DNA of 64,000 bases from Streptomyces scabichelini. Its GTDB lineage: Bacteria > Actinomycetota > Actinomycetes > Streptomycetales > Streptomycetaceae. Shown piece by piece: positions 16,039 to 24,657 of this stretch. The position numbers and the translations under genes are program-made. The DNA is taken from the NCBI RefSeq assembly GCF_011045015.1, contig NZ_JAAKZY010000015.1:1-64000 (forward strand). Reading direction: 5' to 3'. The notes beneath the pieces are model-generated. The model did no database searches, was not told where the DNA came from, and saw only the letters and a program-made list of their open reading frames with translations. Position 1 is the stretch's first letter; every line of letters begins with the position of its first letter.

Positions 16039-16371
16039 TCAGACGTTGAACCCGAGCGCCCGAAGCTGCTCACGTCCGTCGTCCGTGATCTTGTCGGGGC
16101 CCCACGGCGGCATCCAGACCCAGTTGATCCGGAGCTCGCTGACGAGGCCGTCCGTGGCGGACTTGGCCTGGTCCTCGATGACGTCCGTCAGCGGACAGGC
16201 CGCCGACGTCAGGGTCATGTCGAGCGTCGCGATGTTCGCGTCGTCGATGTGGATGCCGTAGATCAAGCCGAGGTTGACGACGTCGATGCCCAACTCGGGG
16301 TCGACCACGTCGTACAGCGCCTCACGGACCTCTTCCTCCGAGGCCGGCTTCATCTCAATGGTCTCGCTCAT
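16039..16371 (-). CDS. sufT: SufT-type metal-sulfur cluster assembly factor (DUF59/MIP18)
   Basis: A 110-residue DUF59 protein (VREALYDVVDPELGIDVVNLG, given as VREALYDVVDPELG; TSAACPLTDVIEDQ with the conserved Cys; NWVWMPPWGPDKIT). It is thought to help maturation of Fe-S proteins. The start at 16371 overlaps the sufU stop (ATGA) and has GAAAGGAAAA upstream. It is the last gene of the suf operon. Confidence 0.9.
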   Translation of the reverse strand: MSETIEMKPASEEEVREALYDVVDPELGIDVVNLGLIYGIHIDDANIATLDMTLTSAACPLTDVIEDQAKSATDGLVSELRINWVWMPPWGPDKITDDGREQLRALGFNV

Positions 16372-16835
16372 GCCGTTTTCCTTTCGGCGTCGGCCTCGCC
16401 CAGGGCCTGGGCCGTCGCGTCCTTCCACGCCATCCAGCTCAGCAGGGCGCACTTCACACGGGCGGGGTACTTGGAGACCCCGGCGAACGCGACCGCGTCC
16501 TCCAGAACCTCCTCCATGGCGTCGTCCGGCTCGATGCGGCCCTTGGACTGCATCAGCTCCAGGAAGGTCTCCTGGATCTTCTGCGCCTCGGCGAGCTGCT
16601 TGCCGACGAGCAGTTCGTTCAGTACGGAGGCCGAGGCCTGGCTGATCGAGCAGCCCTGGCCTTCGTAGCTGACATCCGCGATCAGCGAGCCTTCGTACTT
16701 CACGCGTAGCGTGATCTCGTCACCGCACGTCGGGTTGACGTGGTGCACCTCGGCGTCGCCATCCCGCAGACCGCGCCCGTGCGGGTGCTTGTAGTGGTCC
16801 AGGATGACTTCCTGGTACATCGAATCCAGCTTCAC
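16368..16835 (-). CDS. sufU: SufU sulfur-relay/scaffold protein
   Basis: A 155-residue zinc-containing SufU. It accepts persulfide from SufS. The three Cys ligand sites are visible: PTCGDE (near 37), GQGCSIS (near 62) and RVKCALLSW (near 129). The insertion typical of SufU rather than IscU (LMQSKGRIEPDD, about 94-105) is present. GTG at 16835 gives the family N terminus (KLDSMYQEVILDHYKHP). It follows sufS by 16 bases. Confidence 0.93.
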   Translation of the reverse strand: MKLDSMYQEVILDHYKHPHGRGLRDGDAEVHHVNPTCGDEITLRVKYEGSLIADVSYEGQGCSISQASASVLNELLVGKQLAEAQKIQETFLELMQSKGRIEPDDAMEEVLEDAVAFAGVSKYPARVKCALLSWMAWKDATAQALGEADAERKTA

Positions 16836-16851
16836 GTCCGAGCCAGCTCCC

Positions 16852-18108
16852 TCAGCCGAAGAAGTTCCGTACGTAGTCCAGGCCTTCCACGAGTGCGTCG
16901 ATCTCACCCGGCGTGGAGTACAGATAGAACGACGCTCGCGTGGTCGCAGGAATTCCGTACCTGAGGCAGACGGGCCGGGCGCAGTGGTGGCCGACCCGGA
17001 CCGCGATGCCCTGCTCGTCGAGGACCTGGCCCACGTCGTGGGGGTGGATGTCGCCGAGCGTGAAGGAGATCGCCGCGCCGCGCTCCTCGGCCGTCGTGGG
17101 GCCGATGATCCGCAGGTCGGGGACCTCCGACAGGCGCTTGACCGCATACTCCGTCAGCGCGTGCTCGTGGGCCGCGACGTTCTCCATGCCGATGGCGCTC
17201 AGGTAGTCGATCGCCGCGCCGAGGCCGACCGCCTGCGCGATCGGCGGCGTACCGGCCTCGAACTTGTGCGGCGCCGGCGCGTACGTCGACGAGTGCATCG
17301 ACACCGTCTCGATCATCTCGCCGCCGCCGAGGAACGGAGGCAGGTCCTCCAGGAGCTCCTGGCGGCCCCAGAGGACGCCGATGCCCGTCGGACCGCACAT
17401 CTTGTGGCCGGTGAAGGCCACGAAGTCGGCCTGGAGCGCCTGGACGTCCAGCGGCATATGAGGTGCCGCCTGCGAGGCGTCGATCAGGACCAGGGCGCCG
17501 ACCTCCTGGGCGCGGCGGACTATCGCCTCGACCGGGTTGAAGGTGCCCAGGATGTTGGAGACCAGCACGAAGGAGACGATCTTCGTCTTCTCGGTGATGA
17601 CCTCGTTGATGTCCGAGAGGTCGAGGCGGCCGTCGTCGGTCAGGCCGAACCACTTCAGCTTCGCGCCCGTGCGCTGCGACAGCAGCTGCCACGGGACGAT
17701 GTTGGAGTGGTGCTCCATCTCCGTGATGACGATCTCGGTCTCGTGGTCCACGCGGTAGGGCTCGTCGGCCCAGCCCAGCATGTTGGCCACGAGGTTGAGC
17801 GATTCCGAGGCGTTCTTGGTGAAGATCACCTCGTCGCGGCTCGGCGCGTTGATGAACGTGGCGACCTTGTCGCGCGCGCCCTCGTACAGCGCCGTGGCCT
17901 CCTCGGCGAGCACATGCACACCGCGATGGACGTTGGCGTTGTGGCGCTCGTAGTACTGACTCAGGGCGTCCAGTACCTGGCGCGGCTTCTGCGAGGTCGC
18001 CGCGTTGTCCAGGTACACGAGCTTCTTGTCGTCGTGGACCAGCCGGTCCAGGACGGGGAAGTCCTTGCGGATCGCCTCGGTGTCGAGGAGGCCCGGCAGC
18101 TGTGTCAC
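16852..18108 (-). CDS. sufS: SufS cysteine desulfurase
   Basis: A 418-residue group II PLP-dependent cysteine desulfurase that supplies sulfur for Fe-S cluster assembly. The PLP Lys is in FTGHKMCGPTGIG (near 235). The catalytic Cys is in RVGHHCARPVC (near 371). The N terminus has YLDNAATSQKP. The GTG start overlaps the sufC stop (GTGA). Confidence 0.95.
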   Translation of the reverse strand: MTQLPGLLDTEAIRKDFPVLDRLVHDDKKLVYLDNAATSQKPRQVLDALSQYYERHNANVHRGVHVLAEEATALYEGARDKVATFINAPSRDEVIFTKNASESLNLVANMLGWADEPYRVDHETEIVITEMEHHSNIVPWQLLSQRTGAKLKWFGLTDDGRLDLSDINEVITEKTKIVSFVLVSNILGTFNPVEAIVRRAQEVGALVLIDASQAAPHMPLDVQALQADFVAFTGHKMCGPTGIGVLWGRQELLEDLPPFLGGGEMIETVSMHSSTYAPAPHKFEAGTPPIAQAVGLGAAIDYLSAIGMENVAAHEHALTEYAVKRLSEVPDLRIIGPTTAEERGAAISFTLGDIHPHDVGQVLDEQGIAVRVGHHCARPVCLRYGIPATTRASFYLYSTPGEIDALVEGLDYVRNFFG

Positions 18109-18869
18109 GCTGATACGCCACCCTTCGTGTAGGCCTCGTAGCCCTCTTCCTCCAGCTTGTCGGCGAGCTCGGCGCCGCCGGACTCCGCGATGCGGCCTGC
18201 GGAGAAGACGTGGACGTAGTCGGGCTTGATGTAGCGCAGGATGCGCGTGTAGTGCGTGATGAGCAGCGTGCCCACCTCGCCGGTCCCGCGGACGCGGTTG
18301 ACGCCCTCGGAGACGACCCGGAGCGCGTCCACGTCGAGGCCGGAGTCGGTCTCGTCGAGGATCGCGATCTTCGGCTTGAGGAGCTCCAGCTGAAGGATCT
18401 CGTGGCGCTTCTTCTCACCGCCGGAGAAGCCCTCGTTCACGTTGCGCTCGGCGAAGGCCGGGTCCATGTTGAGACGCTCCATGGTCTCCTTGACCTCCTT
18501 CACCCACGTACGCAGCTTGGGGGCCTCGCCGCGGATCGCGGTGGCGGAGGTGCGCAGGAAGTTGGAGACCGAGACGCCGGGGACCTCGACCGGGTACTGC
18601 ATCGCCAGGAACAGGCCCGCGCGGGCGCGCTCGTCGACGGACATCTCCAGGACGTCCTCGCCGTCGAGGGTGACGGTGCCCTCGGTGATCGTGTACTTGG
18701 GGTGACCCGCGAGCGAGTAGGCGAGAGTCGACTTGCCGGAGCCGTTCGGGCCCATGATGGCGTGCGTCTCGCCCTGCTTCACGGTCAGGTCGACACCTTT
18801 GAGGATCTCCTTCGTGGAGTTGTCGGCCTCGACGGTGACGTGCAGGTCTCGGATTTCAAGCGTTGCCAT
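18105..18869 (-). CDS. sufC: SufC Fe-S assembly ATPase
   Basis: A 254-residue ABC-type ATPase of the SufBCD scaffold. Walker A is GPNGSGKST (near 39), the signature is FSGGEKKRHE (near 146), Walker B is IAILDETDSGLD (near 169), and the H-loop His is in LLITHY (near 208). ATG 18869 gives the conserved MATLEIRDLHV start, with GAGG 8 bases upstream. Confidence 0.95.
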   Translation of the reverse strand: MATLEIRDLHVTVEADNSTKEILKGVDLTVKQGETHAIMGPNGSGKSTLAYSLAGHPKYTITEGTVTLDGEDVLEMSVDERARAGLFLAMQYPVEVPGVSVSNFLRTSATAIRGEAPKLRTWVKEVKETMERLNMDPAFAERNVNEGFSGGEKKRHEILQLELLKPKIAILDETDSGLDVDALRVVSEGVNRVRGTGEVGTLLITHYTRILRYIKPDYVHVFSAGRIAESGGAELADKLEEEGYEAYTKGGVSA

Positions 18870-18877
18870 GGGTTGCC

Positions 18878-19201
18878 TCAGGACTCCTGGGTGAGGGAGA
18901 CGAGCACGTCGTCCCCTTCGATCTTTACGGGGTATACGGGAATGGGGCGCGTCGCGGGAAGGGCGTCGGGCTTCCCGGAGCGGAGGTCGAAACGCGAGCC
19001 GTGCAGCCAGCACTCGATGTGGCAGTCGTCCACCTCGCCCTCCGACAGCGAGACGTTCGCGTGCGAGCAGATGTCGTGGACCGCGAACACTTCGCCCTCG
19101 GTCTGCACGATGGACATCGGCGTGCCGTCGAGTTCCACCCGCTTCGGGGTGTCCTCCTCCAGCTCGCCCAGCCCGCAGGCGCGTACGAACGCGGTGGCCA
19201 T
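18878..19201 (-). CDS. Rieske [2Fe-2S] ferredoxin in the suf operon
   Basis: A 107-residue soluble Rieske-type protein with the ligand motifs CSH (in DICSHANVSL, near 45) and CWLH (in HIECWLHGSRFD, near 65). It resembles the ferredoxin subunit of non-heme dioxygenases (NirD/BphF type). It lies between sufD and sufC; the ATG overlaps the sufD stop by one base (TGATG) and it ends 8 bases before sufC. It presumably supplies electrons for cluster assembly or repair; its partner is unknown. Confidence 0.9.
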   Translation of the reverse strand: MATAFVRACGLGELEEDTPKRVELDGTPMSIVQTEGEVFAVHDICSHANVSLSEGEVDDCHIECWLHGSRFDLRSGKPDALPATRPIPVYPVKIEGDDVLVSLTQES

Positions 19202-20382
19202 CAGACCGACGCCTCCAGCTCCTCGTCGATCTTCACGAGCAGCCGCTCCTCGATGTCGTCGACACCGATCTGCTGGACCAGCTCGGCGAAGAAGCCTCGG
19301 ACGACGAGCCGACGGGCCTCGTCGGCGGGGATGCCGCGGGCCATCAGGTAGAAGAGCTGCTCGTCGTCGAAGCGGCCGGTGGCGCTGGCGTGCCCCGCGC
19401 CGACGATCTCGCCGGTCTCGATCTCGAGGTTCGGTACGGAGTCGACCCGGGCGCCGTCGGTCAGCACCAGGTTCCGGTTCATCTCGTACGTGTCCGTGCC
19501 CTCGGCCTTGGCCTCGATGAGGACGTCGCCGATCCACACCGCGTGCGCGTCGTCGCCCTGGAGCGCGCCCTTGTAGGCGACGTTCGACTTGCAGTGCGGG
19601 GTGTTGTGGTCGACGAGGAGGCGGTGCTCCTGGTGCTGCCCGGCGTCGGTGAAGTACAGGCCGAAGAGCTCGGCCTCGCCGCCGGGGCCGGCGTACTGGA
19701 CGCGCGGGTGGAGGCGTACGAGATCGCCGCCGAAGGTGACCACGAACGACTTGAAGGTGGCGTCGCGGCCGATCAGCGCATTGTGCTGGCCCACGTGGAC
19801 TGCCTTGTCGTCCCAGTCCTGGACGGACACGACGGTCAGCTTGGCGCCGTCGCCCAGGATGTAGTCGACGTTGGCCGCGAGCACGGCGTCACCGGTGTGG
19901 TCGATGACGACGACGGCCTCGGCGAAGGCTCCGAGCTCGATCACCTGGTGACCGTAGGCCACCCCGCCCTCGCCGTGCACGGCGATACGGATCGGCTCGG
20001 CGAGCACCGTCTCCTTCGGGACGGTGACGACACCGGCCTTCTCGAAGGCGGAGTACGCCTGGGCGGCGACGCGGTCCACCGGGGTGCCCGCCTTGCCGAT
20101 CCGGGCGTCGTCACGGCCGACGGTCTCGACGGTGACGCCCTCGGGGGCGTCCACGTCGACCTTCACACCGTCGCCGGTCGCGACCGCCGTGCCGTCGTGC
20201 AGCCCGCGCAGCCGCTCCAGCGGCGTGAACCGCCACTCCTCCTCGCGGCCGTGCGGGACCGGGAAGTCCGCCACGTCGAAGGACGGGGGCGCGCTCATGC
20301 GCGTGGCGACGGTCGACTCGGCGGCCACCGCGATCTGGCCGGCCGTGGTGGACCCCACGGGGATGTTCTGAGCCTCAGCCAT
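19201..20382 (-). CDS. sufD: SufD Fe-S assembly scaffold subunit
   Basis: A 393-residue SufD-type beta-helical protein that pairs with SufB and SufC. Family signatures are seen late in the protein: HQEHRLLVDHNTPHCKSN, VWIGDVLIEAKAEGTDTYE, and GHASATGRFDDEQLFYLMARG near 330. The end overlaps the Rieske gene. It is separated from sufB by 103 bases that contain a strong hairpin. Confidence 0.95.
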   Translation of the reverse strand: MAEAQNIPVGSTTAGQIAVAAESTVATRMSAPPSFDVADFPVPHGREEEWRFTPLERLRGLHDGTAVATGDGVKVDVDAPEGVTVETVGRDDARIGKAGTPVDRVAAQAYSAFEKAGVVTVPKETVLAEPIRIAVHGEGGVAYGHQVIELGAFAEAVVVIDHTGDAVLAANVDYILGDGAKLTVVSVQDWDDKAVHVGQHNALIGRDATFKSFVVTFGGDLVRLHPRVQYAGPGGEAELFGLYFTDAGQHQEHRLLVDHNTPHCKSNVAYKGALQGDDAHAVWIGDVLIEAKAEGTDTYEMNRNLVLTDGARVDSVPNLEIETGEIVGAGHASATGRFDDEQLFYLMARGIPADEARRLVVRGFFAELVQQIGVDDIEERLLVKIDEELEASV

Positions 20383-20432
20383 GGCTGTCGGTCTGCTCTC
20401 TTCCTACGTAATGAGTCTTCGGGCTGCTGGTT

Positions 20433-20471
20433 GGGGGGCGGATCGGCCGCCCCCCTAGACGTCTAGACGTC
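20433..20471 (-). promoter_or_regulatory. hairpin and palindrome between sufB and sufD
   Basis: GGGGGGCGG (20433-20441) pairs with CCGCCCCCC (20447-20455) across a 5-base loop. A 14-base perfect palindrome GACGTCTAGACGTC follows at 20458-20471. On the minus strand both lie 15-53 bases after the sufB stop, so they could slow or partly terminate the transcript or set the 3' end of a sufRB mRNA. Confidence 0.45.
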
Positions 20472-20485
20472 GGTCCGGAGGTCGG

Positions 20486-21907
20486 TCAGCCGACCGCACC
20501 TTCCATCTGCAGCTCGATCAGCCGGTTGAGCTCAAGCGCGTACTCCATGGGCAGCTCCTTGGCGATCGGCTCGACGAAGCCGCGCACGATCATGGCCATC
20601 GCCTCGAACTCGGAGAGACCGCGGCTCATCAGGTAGAAGAGCTGGTCCTCGGAGACCTTGGAGACGGTCGCCTCGTGCCCCATGGACACGTCGTCCTCGC
20701 GGACGTCCACGTACGGGTACGTGTCGGAGCGCGAGATGGTGTCGACGAGCAGCGCGTCGCACAGCACGTTGGACTTGGAGCCGTGGGCGCCCTCGCCGAT
20801 CTCCACCAGACCACGGTAGGAGGTACGGCCGCCACCGCGCGCGACGGACTTCGACACGATGTTGGACGAGGTGTTCGGCGCCATGTGGACCATCTTGGAG
20901 CCGGCGTCCTGGTGCTGCCCCTCGCCCGCGAAGGCGATGGACAGGGTCTCGCCCTTGGCGTGCTCGCCCATCAGGTAGACGGCGGGGTACTTCATCGTCA
21001 CCTTGGAGCCGATGTTGCCGTCGATCCACTCCATGGTCGCGCCCTCGTACGCCACGGCGCGCTTGGTGACCAGGTTGTAGACGTTGTTCGACCAGTTCTG
21101 GATGGTCGTGTAGCGGCAGCGGGCGTTCTTCTTGACGATGATCTCGACGACCGCGCTGTGCAGAGAGTCGCTCTTGTAGATCGGCGCGGTGCAGCCCTCG
21201 ACGTAGTGCACGTAGGCGCCCTCGTCGACGATGATCAGCGTCCGCTCGAACTGGCCCATGTTCTCCGTGTTGATGCGGAAGTAGGCCTGGAGCGGGATCT
21301 CGACGTGCACGCCCTTCGGCACGTAGATGAAGGAGCCGCCGGACCACACGGCGGAGTTCAGCGAGGCGAACTTGTTGTCACCGACCGGGATGACGGTCCC
21401 GAAGTACTCCTTGAAGAGCTCCGGGTGCTCCTTCAGGGCCGTGTCGGTGTCCAGGAAGATGACGCCCTGCTCCTCCAGGTCCTCGCGGATCTGGTGGTAG
21501 ACGACCTCGGACTCGTACTGGGCCGCGACACCGGCGACGAGGCGCTGCTTCTCCGCCTCCGGGATGCCGAGCTTGTCGTACGTGTTCTTGATGTCCTCGG
21601 GCAGGTCCTCCCAGGACTCCGCCTGCTTCTCCGTGGAGCGTACGAAGTACTTGATGTTGTCGAAGTCGATGCCCGACAGGTCCGAGCCCCAGTTCGGCAT
21701 GGGCTTCTTCTCGAACAGGCGCAGGCCCTTGAGACGGAGCTTGGTCATCCACTCCGGCTCGTTCTTCTTCGTGGAGATGTCGCGGACGACGTCCTCGTTG
21801 ATGCCTCGCTTCGCAGAGGCACCGGCCACGTCGGAGTCGGCCCAGCCGTATTCGTACGTGCCCAGGCCCTCGAGCTCAGGATGGGCAGTCTCCGTGGGGA
21901 GAGTCAT
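20486..21907 (-). CDS. sufB: SufB Fe-S assembly scaffold subunit
   Basis: A 473-residue core of the SufBCD scaffold on which clusters are built. Family signatures: [15 protein letters not shown] (near 190), [15 protein letters not shown] (near 235, with the conserved Cys), [19 protein letters not shown] [14 protein letters not shown] (near 348), [17 protein letters not shown], and [20 protein letters not shown] near 425. The start overlaps the sufR stop (ATGA), so repressor and scaffold are translated together. Confidence 0.95.
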   Translation of the reverse strand: MTLPTETAHPELEGLGTYEYGWADSDVAGASAKRGINEDVVRDISTKKNEPEWMTKLRLKGLRLFEKKPMPNWGSDLSGIDFDNIKYFVRSTEKQAESWEDLPEDIKNTYDKLGIPEAEKQRLVAGVAAQYESEVVYHQIREDLEEQGVIFLDTDTALKEHPELFKEYFGTVIPVGDNKFASLNSAVWSGGSFIYVPKGVHVEIPLQAYFRINTENMGQFERTLIIVDEGAYVHYVEGCTAPIYKSDSLHSAVVEIIVKKNARCRYTTIQNWSNNVYNLVTKRAVAYEGATMEWIDGNIGSKVTMKYPAVYLMGEHAKGETLSIAFAGEGQHQDAGSKMVHMAPNTSSNIVSKSVARGGGRTSYRGLVEIGEGAHGSKSNVLCDALLVDTISRSDTYPYVDVREDDVSMGHEATVSKVSEDQLFYLMSRGLSEFEAMAMIVRGFVEPIAKELPMEYALELNRLIELQMEGAVG

Positions 21908-22638
21908 GCGGGGTTCCTCCCGGCCGTGCTTGCAGATGCGTTGTCAGTGGTCTGGTGTGTTGCCTTGGGGATGAACGTCGTGCAGACGCCGTCGCCGTGG
22001 GCGATGGTGGCCAGCCGCTGGACATGCGTCCCGAGCAGCTGGGAAAAGATCTCGGTCTCCGCCTCGCACAGCTGCGGGAACTGCTCGGCGACATGGGCGA
22101 CCGGGCAGTGGTGCTGGCACAACTGCTCGCCCTTCTGCGGAAGGGGTGCACTGCGCGCCGCAGCAGCGTACCCGTCGGCACTCAGCGCCTTGGCCAGCGC
22201 CTGGGTCCGCTCCTCGGGGGCGGCTGCCTCGATGGCCTTGCGGTACGCCCCGGCCTGTGCGGCGAGCCGGGCACGGGCGAAGGCGGCGACGGCCTCGTCC
22301 CCGCCCTCGCGCTCCGCGATCCAGCGCAGCGCGTCGGCAGCGAGCTTGTCGTACGACTGGTCGAAGGCGTCCCGGCCGCAGTCCGTCAGCGCGAAGACCT
22401 TGGCGGGCCGGCCGCGCGTACGCGCTCCGTAGACCCGCTTCTCACGCGGCTCCACGACGTCGTCGGCGACCAGGGCGTCCAGATGCCGGCGTACGGCCGC
22501 ATGGGTGAGGCCGAGACGGCCGGCCAGGTCGGCCACGGTCGACGGGCCGTGATCCAGGATGGACCGCGCTACCCGGTTGCGCGTGGAGCGCTCCCCGGTC
22601 GCGAGTTCCTCCTGCGGGACCTGGCCTACGTTTTTCAC
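21904..22638 (-). CDS. sufR: SufR, Fe-S-sensing repressor of the suf operon
   Basis: A 244-residue DeoR/ArsR-like winged-helix regulator ([21 protein letters not shown], read as [33 protein letters not shown]). The Fe-S ligand region [18 protein letters not shown] is near 184-201. GTG 22638 is preferred over an ATG 36 bases upstream. The operator-like CAAC-N6-GTTG (22638-22651) and -35/-10 elements lie between the two candidates, and translation from GTG gives a leaderless message. It is the first gene of the operon and probably autoregulated. Confidence 0.88.
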   Translation of the reverse strand: MKNVGQVPQEELATGERSTRNRVARSILDHGPSTVADLAGRLGLTHAAVRRHLDALVADDVVEPREKRVYGARTRGRPAKVFALTDCGRDAFDQSYDKLAADALRWIAEREGGDEAVAAFARARLAAQAGAYRKAIEAAAPEERTQALAKALSADGYAAAARSAPLPQKGEQLCQHHCPVAHVAEQFPQLCEAETEIFSQLLGTHVQRLATIAHGDGVCTTFIPKATHQTTDNASASTAGRNPA

Positions 22639-22651
22639 AACACCATTGTTG
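22638..22651. promoter_or_regulatory. SufR operator CAAC-N6-GTTG
   Basis: CAACACCATTGTTG is the form I recall for the SufR site of S. avermitilis (CAAC-N6-GTTG, from memory, not checked). It overlaps the start codon and -10 region of sufR, so binding would block the single promoter of the suf operon. Confidence 0.75.
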
Positions 22652-22674
22652 CGTAATTCCTCAGAGACTGACAA
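22645..22674 (-). promoter_or_regulatory. sufR promoter, TTGTCA-N18-AACAAT
   Basis: On the minus strand, TTGTCA (22674-22669) and AACAAT (22650-22645) are 18 bases apart. The -10 lies 6 bases before the GTG start codon. The promoter is embedded in the SufR operator. Confidence 0.5.
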
Positions 22675-22709
22675 GCCGCGTCCGAGCGGTGGATGGTGCC
22701 GTGCATCAC

Positions 22710-22728
22710 TTAGGTAAACCTAAGCTGA
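22710..22728. promoter_or_regulatory. candidate iron box (DmdR/IdeR type)
   Basis: TTAGGTAAACCTAAGCTGA agrees at 15 of 19 positions with the DtxR/IdeR/DmdR consensus TTAGGTTAGSCTAACCTAA by my alignment. It also contains a compact palindrome CTTAGGT-AA-ACCTAAG (22709-22724). It lies between sufR and the divergent ABC transporter gene, 71 bases upstream of the sufR start and 94 bases before the ATPase start. Confidence 0.45.
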
Positions 22729-22821
22729 CCTGCGGGAACGATCTTTGATCGATCAGTCGCCGTTCCGGCCCTGCTGCCCCGCCCTCCGGAGGGCACTCCA
22801 CCGTCCCTAGACTCAGTACCC

Positions 22822-23745
22822 ATGCGAAGCGACCCCGTCGTCCAGGTCCAGGCCCTGGTGAAGCGGTACCGCACCAAGACCGCGGTGGACGGCCTCGACC
22901 TGGTGGCCGGGGCAGGGATCACCGCCGTACTCGGTCCCAATGGAGCGGGCAAGACGACCACGGTCGAGACCTGCGAGGGGTACCGGAAGCCGGACTCGGG
23001 GACGGTACGGGTACTGGGACTCGACCCCGTGCGCGAGGCCGCGGCCCTGCGGCCACGGATAGGCGTGATGCTCCAGTCCGGCGGCGTCTACTCCGGCGCC
23101 CGCGCCGACGAGATGCTCCGCCACGTGGCCAAGCTGCACGCACACCCGCTGGACGTGGACGCGCTGATCGAGCGCCTGGGTCTGGGCAGTTGCGGCCGTA
23201 CGACCTACCGGCGCCTGTCCGGAGGCCAGCAGCAGCGGCTCGCGCTCGCGATGGCCGTGGTCGGCCGGCCCGAACTGGTCTTCCTGGACGAGCCGACCGC
23301 GGGCCTCGACCCGCAGGCGCGCCGGGCGACCTGGGACCTCGTACGCGATCTCCGTGCGGACGGTGTCTCGGTCATCCTGACCACGCACTACATGGACGAG
23401 GCCGAGCAGCTGGCCGACGACGTGGCGATCATCGACGCGGGCCGGGTCATCGCCCAGGGCTCCCCCGAGGCGCTGTGCCGCGGCGGCGCCGAGAACACGC
23501 TCCGCTTCAGCGGCCGTCCCGGCCTCGACATAGGTTCCCTGCTCAAGGCCCTGCCGCCGGACTGCACGGCCGCCGAGCTGACACCGGGCGCGTACCGGGT
23601 GGGCGGCAAGATCGATCCGCAGCTGCTCGCCACCGTCACCTCCTGGTGCGCCCAGCACGGAGTGATGCCGGAGAAGATCTCGGTGGAGCGGCACACGCTG
23701 GAAGACGTTTTCTTGGAGCTCACTGGCAAGGAGTTGCGTTCATGA
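22822..23745 (+). CDS. ABC transporter ATP-binding protein (exporter)
   Basis: A 307-residue drug-exporter-type ATPase. Walker A is GPNGAGKTTT (near 39), the Q-loop is VMLQSGG (near 82), the signature is LSGGQQQRLALA (near 133), Walker B is LVFLDEPTAGLD (near 153), and the switch His is in LTTHYMDEAEQ (near 188). It pairs with the downstream ABC-2 permease. Its last ten codons (LELTGKELRS) are repeated 92 bases downstream. The end overlaps an ATG (ATGA) that opens a 31-codon mini-ORF leading to the permease. Confidence 0.92.
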   Translation: MRSDPVVQVQALVKRYRTKTAVDGLDLVAGAGITAVLGPNGAGKTTTVETCEGYRKPDSGTVRVLGLDPVREAAALRPRIGVMLQSGGVYSGARADEMLRHVAKLHAHPLDVDALIERLGLGSCGRTTYRRLSGGQQQRLALAMAVVGRPELVFLDEPTAGLDPQARRATWDLVRDLRADGVSVILTTHYMDEAEQLADDVAIIDAGRVIAQGSPEALCRGGAENTLRFSGRPGLDIGSLLKALPPDCTAAELTPGAYRVGGKIDPQLLATVTSWCAQHGVMPEKISVERHTLEDVFLELTGKELRS

Positions 23746-23833
23746 GTGGGGCTCGTCTGCGATCCGGCCGGGGGTCCGGGGGTTGGCCCCCGGGAAGACA
23801 CAGCCTCGAGCTGACCGGCAAGGAGCTGCGTTC
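23712..23833 (+). repeat. 30-bp duplication of the ATPase 3' end, with inserted hairpin
   Basis: 23712-23741 and 23804-23833 are 25/30 identical and both encode LELTGKELRS with the AAGGAG ribosome site. Between them are 62 bases with a 7-bp CCGGGGG hairpin (23776-23793). The five differences suggest an old or recombination-derived duplication. Confidence 0.9.
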
Positions 23834-23837
23834 GTGA
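23742..23837 (+). CDS. 31-codon mini-ORF bridging ATPase and permease genes
   Basis: ATG 23742 overlaps the ATPase stop (ATGA), and the stop at 23835-23837 overlaps the permease GTG (GTGA). The product would be MSGARLRSGRGSGGWPPGR followed by HSLELTGKELRS, the last ten residues copying the ATPase C terminus. It probably serves to keep translational coupling rather than make a functional peptide. Confidence 0.45.
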   Translation: MSGARLRSGRGSGGWPPGRHSLELTGKELRS

Positions 23838-24604
23838 CCACCGCCGGTACGTACACCCCGAGGCCCGGGGCCGCCCCGCTGACCCGCATGATCGCGGCGC
23901 AGGCGGCGCTCGAGACGAAGATGCTGCTGCGCAACGGTGAGCAGCTGCTGCTGACGGTCGTCATCCCGACTCTGCTGCTCGTGCTGTTCAGCTCGGTCGA
24001 CGTCGTCGACACGGGCGAGGGCGAGGCGATCGACTTCCTGGCGCCCGGCATCCTCGCGCTCGCGGTGATGTCGACGGCGTTCACGGGCCAGGCCATCGCG
24101 ACGGGCTTCGAGCGGCGGTACGGCGTCCTGAAGCGGCTCGCCACCTCGCCGCTGCCGCGCTGGGGGCTGATGGCGGCGAAGACGCTCTCCGTGCTGGTCA
24201 CGGAGATCCTCCAGGTGATCCTGGTGACGGTGATCGCGTTCGCCCTCGGCTGGTCGCCGCACGGCAACCCGCTCGCCGTCCTGCTTCTGCTCGTCCTTGG
24301 CACCGCCGCCTTCTCGGGCCTCGGCCTGCTGATGGCGGGCACGCTGAAGGCGGAGGCGACGCTGGCCGCCGCGAACCTGGTCTTCCTGCTGCTGCTCGTG
24401 GGCGGCGGAGTCGTCGTCCCGCTCGACAAGTTCCCGGACACGGCCCAGTCCCTGCTCGGTCTGCTGCCGATCTCGGCCCTCTCGGACGGGCTGAGGGACG
24501 TGCTCCAGCACGGCGCCGGAATGCCGTGGGGCAACCTCGGAATCCTGGCCGCCTGGGGCGTCGTCGGCCTCGCGGCCGCCGCCCGTTTCTTCCGCTGGGA
24601 GTAG
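23834..24604 (+). CDS. ABC-2 type exporter permease
   Basis: A 256-residue membrane protein with about six hydrophobic helices (LLLTVVIPTLLLVLFSSV near 40; FLAPGILALAVMSTAFTG near 72; LVTEILQVILVTVIAFALG near 125; then three more). This is the usual ABC-2 exporter architecture. GTG 23834 has AAGGAG 7-8 bases upstream, supplied by the duplicated ATPase tail. With the ATPase it forms a two-part exporter of unknown substrate. Confidence 0.88.
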   Translation: MTTAGTYTPRPGAAPLTRMIAAQAALETKMLLRNGEQLLLTVVIPTLLLVLFSSVDVVDTGEGEAIDFLAPGILALAVMSTAFTGQAIATGFERRYGVLKRLATSPLPRWGLMAAKTLSVLVTEILQVILVTVIAFALGWSPHGNPLAVLLLLVLGTAAFSGLGLLMAGTLKAEATLAAANLVFLLLLVGGGVVVPLDKFPDTAQSLLGLLPISALSDGLRDVLQHGAGMPWGNLGILAAWGVVGLAAAARFFRWE

Positions 24605-24657
24605 GTCGGAGCGGACGCCTCCCCCCTCGTGAAGGCGTGCACAAGCGGCCGCCTACC

